Origin: Nephrocerus scutellatus
Lineage: Eukaryota; Arthropoda; Insecta; Diptera; Pipunculidae
Length of the DNA: 64,000 bases
Direction: 5' to 3'
Assembly (NCBI GenBank): GCA_947095585.1
Contig: OX352763.1
Span: 101,225,908-101,289,907, forward strand
Within the stretch, counting starts at the first letter, position 1. The number at the start of each line of letters is the position of its first letter. The notes beneath the pieces were generated by a model that saw nothing but the letters and a program-made list of their open reading frames with translations, made no database searches and had not been told where the DNA came from. A program made the translations under genes and the position numbers. This document shows positions 55,304-64,000 of this stretch, piece after piece.

Positions 55304-55615
55304 CCTATTACTTCCAGTGTATTTAATTGTGCGTTTTGAATTTTGCCGATACCCGATACGTTTGTTGTTTACGTTTAAATTTCTTTGCATTAATATTCAA
55401 CTTTAAGTGTGGTTTTTCGGAAAAACAATGCACTCGCGTCACATAGAGATATTTTACTATGTAAGATAAAACTTCATAGATTTATAATAAAATAATTATT
55501 TTCTCTTTAACAGAAATGCTCCGCCAATAAAGTCGTGTGCGACATCCAGATAAGGAAGCAAAAGCTTCCAATCGGGTTACAGGGAAAAATGATACCCTTT
55601 TGCATCGCTTAATTT
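55304..55615 (+). repeat. Satellite monomer segment between Merlin and MULE, copy B
   Basis: Counterpart of 37297-37609, with a mini-gene copy (ATG 55428) whose TAA overlaps the MULE target duplication (55608-55615). Confidence 0.9.
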
Positions 55616-57611
55616 GGTACCCAGACACTTACTCGAAAAACATTTGCTCGAAAAACATTTTCTCGAAAAACATTTACTCAAAGAACATTTGCTAGAAAAT
55701 GTATAAAACGACATTTGCTCGAAAAACATTTTCTCGAAAACTAAGTAGTCTCTGTTTTCAACCTTCAAACAACTTGCGCGAGTAATTGTTGTTCGTGCAA
55801 ATGTTTTCGATCAAATGTAAAATTTTGAAAACTAAGTAGTCAATGTTTTCAACCAAAAAGGTGAAAAGTCATTCAACAAAAATAATTATTATTTCAAGAT
55901 TCATTTTTACTATTTCAACATATAAATACATTTTGGTAAGGATAAATATACAAACTTTAAAATAAAATAACATTTCTAACCTTGTAGATAACCAGAATTG
56001 ATAATTTAAAAACATCAAAAAATAAGCCTTGCTTTCTTGTAGATGGTTACGTATTTATTAAAAATAAACAACATAATGATGTCACGTACTGGATATGTAC
56101 GAATAATCGGCAAAAACTTTGTAAGGCACGAATTAATACAAAAGATAATATAATTATAAAGAAAGTTGGAGAGCATAATCATGCTGGAAATGCAGCAATG
56201 TGGGTGTAAGAGAAACCCTTACTGAAATTAAGAACATAGCACTATCGTCAAATATGAATACACAAAATATTATTGCTGAATCTACTGTTGCCATTAATAA
56301 TCCAGTAAGAGTCCATATGCCGTCTATTCCGTCCATGCAGCGCACAATTCACAGACAAAGACAAGGAAATGCTGTTATTCCGAAATCGTTAATTGATTTA
56401 ATTATACAAGAAAAATTTAATGTTACTCTTCAGGGTGATCCATTTTTGCTGTACGATTCAGGGCCTACCGAAACTCGAATTTTAATATTCTCAACCAAAC
56501 GAAATCTTCACTTTTTGGCACAATCTTACATTTGGTTCGTTGACGGTACTTTTAAAACAGTACCGTTGATTTTTAATCAACTTTTTACCATACATGGGGT
56601 AAAGGAAAAGCAATCTTTACCATTAGTGTATGTCTTATTACCGAACAAATTAACCAAATCATACAAAAGATCATTCGAACAGTTAAAACTGTTAAATGTT
56701 AATTTAAAACCATTGCATTTAATGTCAGATTTTGAACAAGCTATTATAAACGCAGGTTCCGTATCTTTTCCAGATGCTCAACAAAAATTTTGCTTCTTTC
56801 ATTTAGGCCAGAGTTTATATCGTAAAATATGTCAGGTGGGGTTAAAAGCTCAATATGACCAGGATGCAGCTTTCGCTCATAAAATTCGTATGATTTTATC
56901 AGTTGCATTTGTACCGCCAGCCGATGTTACTTACGCTTTCCAATCCTTAACTAAAATCAATGTTATCCCAGAAGAAGCTAATGAAATATTGGATTATTTT
57001 GAGGATAATTATATCGGCAGACTTGATGTGCGGTCTAAAAATGAAACTGGTAGGCGCAATCCCAGGTATTGTATTAAATCGTGGAATGTTTATACCGCAA
57101 CACTAGAAGATTCCGCTCGAACAAATAACTGCGTTGAAGGTTGGCATAATGGATTTTCCCGGTTAGTTGGTTGTGAACATCCATCTGTTGATTTTTTTTT
57201 TAAAAAACTTCAACTAGAACAATCGAAAAATGAAATAGTTCTCGAGCAAATTCTTGCTGGGACTCCAATGCCTCCAAAACACAAAAGATATCGAGATTTA
57301 AATGAAAGAATCAAAAATGTTGCTGAGAAATACTCAATTATGGAAATCACCGATTATTTAACTGCAATTGCATACAATACTGTATTATAAGTAACCAAAA
57401 AAATCAAATATTTAATAAAGAATCTAAAAAAAAATAATATTTTTTTTATTAATATTCAAAAATCATTTTCTGGTAAAATTAATAACCGAAAAATTCTTCA
57501 AAAAACTCGCGCGAGTTCCAGAAAATGACGTTCGAGCAAATGTTTTTCGAGAAAATGTTTTCGAGCAAATGTTTTTCGAGAAAATGTTTTTCGAGTAAAT
57601 GTCATGGAATC
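55616..57611 (+). mobile_element. MULE transposon, copy B
   Basis: Flanked by CTTAATTT at 55608-55615 and 57612-57619. Length 1996 bp. Compared with copy A it has three more 15-bp units in the left terminal repeat (45 bp) and one fewer in the right (15 bp). Same interior otherwise. Confidence 0.9.
55843..57390 (+). pseudogene. MULE transposase with FLYWCH-type finger, copy B (396-codon open MULE domain)
   Basis: Exon 1 is 55843-55935, intron 55936-55987 and exon 2 from 55988. The FLYWCH-type finger (TYWICTNN, LCKARINTKD, GEHNHAG) is followed by the same one-base frameshift as copy A near 56200. From there 396 codons remain open to 57390. Catalytic residues are WFVDGTFKT (Asp), LMSDFEQAI (Asp) and NNCVEGWHNGF (Glu), with CFFH between. 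The stop that splits copy A is AAA here (about 56881-56883). If the frameshift were a sequencing error or spliced around, this would be a complete transposase; taken as written it is a pseudogene. Confidence 0.88.
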
Positions 57612-60600
57612 CTTAATTTAGCCTTGATGCATTTGATTCCTTTTAGTATTAATACATTCATTTTCGCACATTAATTCCGTAAATATAAAATTTGCCTATG
57701 TTAATTGAATTGCCTTAACACTAGCATTTTAATTCATGTAAACTAAGTTTAAATAAATAACCATCAAAAATTTTATATTATATATTAGTATAGAGGTGGT
57801 TCCCAAAATATAAGCTTGGGTAAATAAATGAACTAACTTTGTATTTGCATATTAATTCCGACGAGAAAAGGTCAGAAAAAGACTCAGAAAGAGTAAATTA
57901 TTCTCGGAGAATTCCTATCTGATTTTTGACATTTTAATCAAGTGAGTTGTCGCGAAAGTTTAATTTAATTTTTCCGGCAACAAAAAAAACAAACAAACCT
58001 ATTGATATGAAATTTCGCGTACATGAACAGACCTATTACTTCCAGTGTATTTAATTGTGCGTTTTGAATTTTGCCGATACCCGATACGTTTGTTGTTTAC
58101 GTTTAAATTTCTTTGCATTAATATTCAACTTTAAGTGTGGTTTTTCGGAAAAACAATGCACTCGCGTCACATAGAAACATTTTACTATGTAAGATAAAAC
58201 TTCATAGATTTATAATAAAATAATTATTTTCTCTTTAACAGAAATGCTCCGCCAATAAAGTCGTGTGCGACATCCAGATAAGGAAGCAAAAGCTTCCAAT
58301 CGGGTTTCAGGGAAAAATAATACCCTTTTGCATCGCTTAATTTAGCCTTGACGCATTTGATTCCTTTTAGTATTAATAAATTCATTTTCGCACATTAATT
58401 CCGTAAATATAAAATTTGCCTATGTTAATTGAATTGCCTTAACACTAGCATTTTAATTCCTGTATAATAAGTTTAAATAAATAACCATCAAAAATTTTAT
58501 ATTATATATTAGTATAGAGGTGGTTCCCAAAATATAAGCTTGGGTAAATAAATGAACTAACTTTGTATTTGCATATTAATTCCGACGAGAAAAGGTCAGA
58601 AAAAGACTCAGAAAGAGTAAATTATTCTCGGAGAATTTATATCTGATTTTTGACATTTTAATCCAGTGAGTTGTCGCGAAAGTTTAATTTAATTTTTCCG
58701 GCAACAAAAAAAAACAAACAAACCTATTGATATGAAATTGAATTGAAACATTTTACTATGTAAGATAAAACTTCATAGATTTATAATAAAATAATTATTT
58801 TCTCTTTAACAGAAATGCTCCGCCAATAAAGTCGTGTGCGACATCCAGATAAGGAAGCAAACAGGGAAGTTACAGGGAAAAATAATACCCTTTTGCATCG
58901 CTTAATTTAGCCTTGACGCATTTGATTCCTTTTAGTATTAATAAATTCATTTTCGCACATTAATTCCGTAAATATAAAATTTGCCTATGTTAATTGAATT
59001 GCCTTAACACTAGCATTTTAATTCCTGTATAATAAGTTTAAATAAATAACCATCAAAAATTTTATATTATATATTAGTATAGCGGTTCCCAAAATATAAG
59101 CTTGGGTAAATAAATGAACTAACTTTGTATTTGCATATTAATTCCGACGAGAAAAGGTCAGAAAAAGACTCAGAAAGAGTAAATTATTCTCGGAGAATTC
59201 CTATCTGATTTTTGACATTTTAATCAAGTGAGTTGTCGCGAAAGTTTAATTTAATTTTTCCGGCAACAAAAAAAAAACAAACAAACCTATTGATATGAAA
59301 TTTCGCGTACATGAACAGACCTATTACTTCCAGTGTATTTAATTGTGCGTTTTGAATTTTGCCGATACCCGATACGTTTGTTGTTTACGTTTAAATTTCT
59401 TTGCATTAATATTCAACTTTAAGTGTGGTTTTTCGGAAAAACAATGCACTCGCGTCACATAGAAACATTTTACTATGTAAGATAAAACTTCATAGATTTA
59501 TAATAAAATAATTATTTTCTCTTTAACAGAAATGCTCCGCCAATAAAGTCGTGTGCGGCATCCAGATAAGAGACATAGAGACATTTTACTATGTAAGATA
59601 AAACTTCATAGATTTATAATAAAATAATTATTTTCTCTTTAACAGATATGCTCCGCCAATAAAGTCGTGTGCGACATCCAGATAAGGAAGCAAAAGCTTC
59701 CAATCGGGTTACAGGGAAAAATAATACCCTTTTGCATCGCTTAATTTAGCCTTGACGCATTTGATTCCTTTTAGTATTAATAAATTCATTTTCGCACATT
59801 AATTCCGTAAATATAAAATTTGCCTATGTTAATTGAATTGCCTTAACACTAGCATTTTAATTCCTGTATAATAAGTTTAAATAAATAACCATCAAAAATT
59901 TTATATTATATATTAGTATAGCGGTTCCCAAAATATAAGCTTGGGTAAATAAATGAACTAACTTTGTATTTGCATATTAATTCCGACGAGAAAAGGTCAG
60001 AAAAAGACTCAGAAAGAGTAAATTATTCTCGGAGAATTCCTATCTGATTTTTGACATTTTAATCAAGTGAGTTGTCGCGAAAGTTTAATTTAATTTTTCC
60101 GGCAACAAAAAAAACAAACAAACCTATTGATATGAAATTTCGCGTACATGAACAGACCTATTACTTCCAGTGTATTTAATTGTGCGTTTTGAATTTTGCC
60201 GATACCCGATACGTTTGTTGTTTACGTTTAAATTTCTTTGCATTAATATTCAACTTTAAGTGTGGTTTTTCGGAAAAACAATGCACTCGCGTCACATAGA
60301 AACATTTTACTATGTAAGATAAAACTTCATAGATTTATAATAAAATAATTATTTTCTCTTTAACAGAAATGCTCCGCCAATAAAGTCGTGTGCGACATCC
60401 AGATAAGAGACATAGAGACATTTTACTATGTAAGATAAAACTTCATAGATTTATAATAAAATAATTATTTTCTCTTTAACAGATATGCTCCGCCAATAAA
60501 GTCGTGTGCGACATCCAGATAAGGAAGCAAAAGCTTCCAATCGGGTTACAGGGAAAAATAATACCCTTTTGCATCGCTTAATTTAGCCTTGACGCATTTG

Positions 60601-63600
60601 ATTCCTTTTAGTATTAATAAATTCATTTTCGCACATTAATTCCGTAAATATAAAATTTGCCTATGTTAATTGAATTGCCTTAACACTAGCATTTTAATTC
60701 CTGTATAATAAGTTTAAATAAATAACCATCAAAAATTTTATATTATATATTAGTATAGAGGTTCCCAAAATATAAGCTTGGGTAAATAAATGAACTAACT
60801 TTGTATTTGCATATTAATTCCGACGGGAAAGGTCAATTTCATATTGGTGTATTTATTCTTAAATGACCATTTAACTTGTAAATGGTACATTTATGTCTAA
60901 GTGTCTAAATAATTAACATTAAAACTGTCATTATCAGCCTTAGTGAACGCACTTATAAAATTGCACTAAAAAATAATTGTATGAACGCTGTTCAGAATTG
61001 AAACAGTGTACTAATTCTTTTCTTCTTGCTAGAGGAATGACTTTACTTGCTCTTTTTCTTTTTCGGCTGTAGTAGTAGCATCTTTTCATATTGTTCCAAT
61101 AATAATATTTCTTAAGTTGTGCTTTCGGAAAAGAAATAAATATTTAAATTTAAATTTCTTTGCATTAATATTAGACTATAAGTGTGGTTTTTCGGAAAAA
61201 CAATGCACTCGCGTCACATAGAGACATTTTACTATGTAAGATAAAACTTCATAGATTTATAATAAAATAATTATTTTCTCTTTAACAGAAATGCTCCGCC
61301 AATAAAGTCGTGTGCGACATCCAGATAAGGAAGCAAAAGCTTCCAATCGGGTTACAGGGAAAAATAATACCCTTTTGCATCGCTTAATTTAGCCTTGACG
61401 CATTTGATTCCTTTTAGTATTAATAAATTCATTTTCGCACATTAATTCCGTAAATATAAAATTTGCCTATGTTAATTGAATTGCCTTAACACTAGCATTT
61501 TAATTCCTGTATAATAAGTTTAAATAAATAACCATCAAAAATTTTATATTAAATATTAGTATAGAGGTTCCCAAAATATAAGCTTGGGTAAATAAATGAA
61601 CTAACTTTGTATTTTCATATTAATTCCGACGAGAAAAGGTCAATTTCATATTGGTGTATTTATTCTTAAATGACCATTTAACTTGTAAATGGTACATTTA
61701 TGTCTAAGTGTCTAAATAATTAACATTAAAACTGTCATTATCAGCCTTAGTGAACGCACTTATAAAATTGCACTAAAAAATAATTGTATGAACGCTGTTC
61801 AGAATTGAAACAGTGTACTAATTCTTTTCCTCTTGCTAGAGGAATGACTTTACTTGCTCTTTTTCTTTTTCGGCTGTAGTAGTAGCATCTTTTCATATTG
61901 TTCCAATAATAATATTTCTTAAGTTGTGCTTTCGGAAAAGAAATAAATATTTAAATTTAAATTTCTTTGCATTAATATTAGACTATAAGTGTGGTTTTTC
62001 GGAAAAACAATGCACTCGCGTCACATAGAGACATTTTACTATGTAAGATAAAACTTCATAGATTTATAATAAAATAATTATTTTCTCTTTAACAGAAATG
62101 CTCCGCCAATAAAGTCGTGTGCGACATCCAGATAAGAGACATAGAGACATTTTACTATGTAAGATAAAACTTCATAGATTTATAATAAAATAATTATTTT
62201 CTCTTTAACAGATATACTCCGCCAATAAAGTCGTGTGCGACATCCAGATAAGGAAGCAAAAGCTTCCAATCGGGTTACAGGGAAAAATAATACCCTTTTG
62301 CATCGCTTAATTTAGCCTTGACGCATTTGATTCCTTTTAGTATTAATAAATTCATTTTCGCACATTAATTCCGTAAATATAAAATTTGCCTATGTTAATT
62401 GAATTGCCTTAACACTAGCATTTTAATTCCTGTATAATAAGTTTAAATAAATAACCATCAAAAATTTTATATTATATATTAGTATAGAGGTTCCCAAAAT
62501 ATAAGCTTGGGTAAATAAATGAACTAACTTTGTATTTTCATATTAATTCCGACGGGAAAGGTCAATTTCATATTGGTGTATTTATTCTTAAATGACCATT
62601 TAACTTGTAAATGGTACATTTATGTCTAAGTGTCTAAATAATTAACATTAAAACTGTCATTATCAGCCTTAGTGAACGCACTTATAAAATTGCACTAAAA
62701 AATAATTGTATGAACGCTGTTCAGAATTGAAACAGTGTACTAATTCTTTTCCTCTTGCTAGAGGAATGACTTTACTTGCTCTTTTTCTTTTTCGGCTGTA
62801 GTAGTAGCATCTTTTCATATTGTTCCAATAATAATATTTCTTAAGTTGTGCTTTCGGAAAAGAAATAAATATTTAAATTTAAATTTCTTTGCATTAATAT
62901 TCAACTTTAAGTGTGGTTTTTCGGAAAAATAATGCACTCGCGTCACATAGAGACATTTTACTATGTAAGATAAAACTTCATATATTTATAAAAAAATAAT
63001 TATTTTCTCTTTAACAGAAATGCTCCGCCAATAAAGTCGTGTGCGACATCCAGATAAGGAAGCAAAAGCTTCCAATCGGGTTACAGGGAAAAATAATACC
63101 CTTTTGCATCGCTTAATTTAGCCTTGACGCATTTGATTCCTTTTAGTATTAATAAATTCATTTTCGCACATTAATTCCGTAAATATAAAATTTGCCTATG
63201 TTAATTGAATTGCCTTAACACTAGCATTTTAATTCCTGTATAATAAGTTTAAATAAATAACCATCAAAAATTTTATATTATATATTAGTATAGAGGTTCC
63301 CAAAATATAAGCTTGGGTAAATAAATGAACTAACTTTGTATTTTCATATTAATTCCGACGGGAAAGGTCAATTTCATATTGGTGTATTTATTCTTAAATG
63401 ACCATTTAACTTGTAAATGGTACATTTATGTCTAAGTGTCTAAATAATTAACATTAAAACTGTCATTATCAGCCTTAGTGAACGCACTTATAAAATTGCA
63501 CTAAAAAATAATTGTATGAACGCTGTTCAGAATTGAAACAGTGTACTAATTCTTTTCCTCTTGCTAGAGGAATGACTTTACTTGCTCTTTTTCTTTTTCG

Positions 63601-64000
63601 GCTGTAGTAGTAGCATCTTTTCATATTGTTCCAATAATAATATTTCTTAAGTTGTGCTTTCGGAAAAGAAATAAATATTTAAATTTAAATTTCTTTGCAT
63701 TAATATTCAACTTTAAGTGTGGTTTTTCGGAAAAATAATGCACTCGCGTCACATAGAGACATTTTACTATGTAAGATAAAACTTCATATATTTATAAAAA
63801 AATAATTATTTTCTCTTTAACAGAAATGCTCCGCCAATAAAGTCGTGTGCGACATCCAGATAAGGAAGCAAAAGCTTCCAATCGGGTTACAGGGAAAAAT
63901 AATACCCTTTTGCATCGCTTAATTTAGCCTTGACGCATTTGATTCCTTTTAGTATTAATAAATTCATTTTCGCACATTAATTCCGTAAATATAAAATTTG
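57612..64000 (+). repeat. Satellite array, right block (continues beyond window)
   Basis: Type I monomers and one shortened monomer first (to about 60830, matching 39.6-41.0 kb up to about 59070), then type II monomers with a period of about 806 bp (GTCAATTTCATATTGG at about 60834, 61640, 62561, 63367; the 921-bp spacing contains one 116-bp exon duplication). Mini-gene copies start at 58156, 59444, 60281, 61203, 62010, 62932 and 63738. Confidence 0.92.

Noticed and set aside
55577..55768. Cys/Ser/Lys-rich minus-strand ORF as a toxin-like or keratin-like peptide
   Set aside because: The apparent repeat is the translation of the 15-bp MULE terminal units.

Overview
The window looks like a repeat-rich insect chromosome segment, most likely from a higher fly (Diptera). 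The grounds are an AT-rich background, introns of about 52-120 bp with GT/AG borders, and the transposon families present: rosa-like mariner, piggyBac, Merlin, MULE, Ty3/Gypsy, LINEs, a tRNA-derived SINE and a Helentron-type element. There are no operons, bacterial genes or rRNA genes. The only sequence resembling an ordinary host gene is one acidic exon at the left edge (1-105, minus strand).

Left part (1 to about 29.6 kb): non-coding DNA full of old transposon remains. From left to right these are a fold-back element (1456-2013), a broken LINE (4552-6528), a dispersed family with internal tandem units (7.2-7.9, 13.1-14.2 and 20.5-20.9 kb), a SINE with a perfect 13-bp target duplication (8651-8889), a dead full-length mariner (8942-10227), a Helentron-like element (12290-13124), a second LINE (18125-19787), a ~490-bp tandem duplication (21416-22401), a short MITE (23076-23405), LINE fragments (25.5-26.3 kb), a probable solo LTR (26892-27318) and two inverted, poly(A)-cored mariner derivatives (27812-28374).

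Right part (about 30.0 kb to the window end): a satellite array with a monomer of about 720-810 bp, interrupted by nested transposons. A composite block sits in the array twice, about 18 kb apart: a truncated Ty3/Gypsy element, a piggyBac cut by a Merlin fragment, satellite, and a MULE. The two copies share every internal junction, so the block was assembled once and then amplified with the array. The first copy also holds a better Merlin gene and two small unassigned ORFs (30.6-32.6 kb) that the second copy lacks. A nearly intact rosa-like mariner (48872-50175) is inserted precisely at a TA of one monomer. The array includes a 2813-bp higher-order repeat (39992-42804 and 42805-45617).

The most unusual signal is inside the satellite monomer. 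Nineteen monomers carry the same possible two-exon mini-gene: ATG, 11 codons, a 53-bp intron with good splice borders, and a 33-codon second exon ending in TAA. In five places the exon-intron-exon segment is duplicated by exactly 116 bp, which adds exactly 21 in-frame codons after splicing. Every variant I noticed in these monomers keeps the frame open. The predicted peptide has a Cys-containing stretch that loosely resembles the FLYWCH finger of the nearby MULE. Whether it is expressed cannot be told from sequence.
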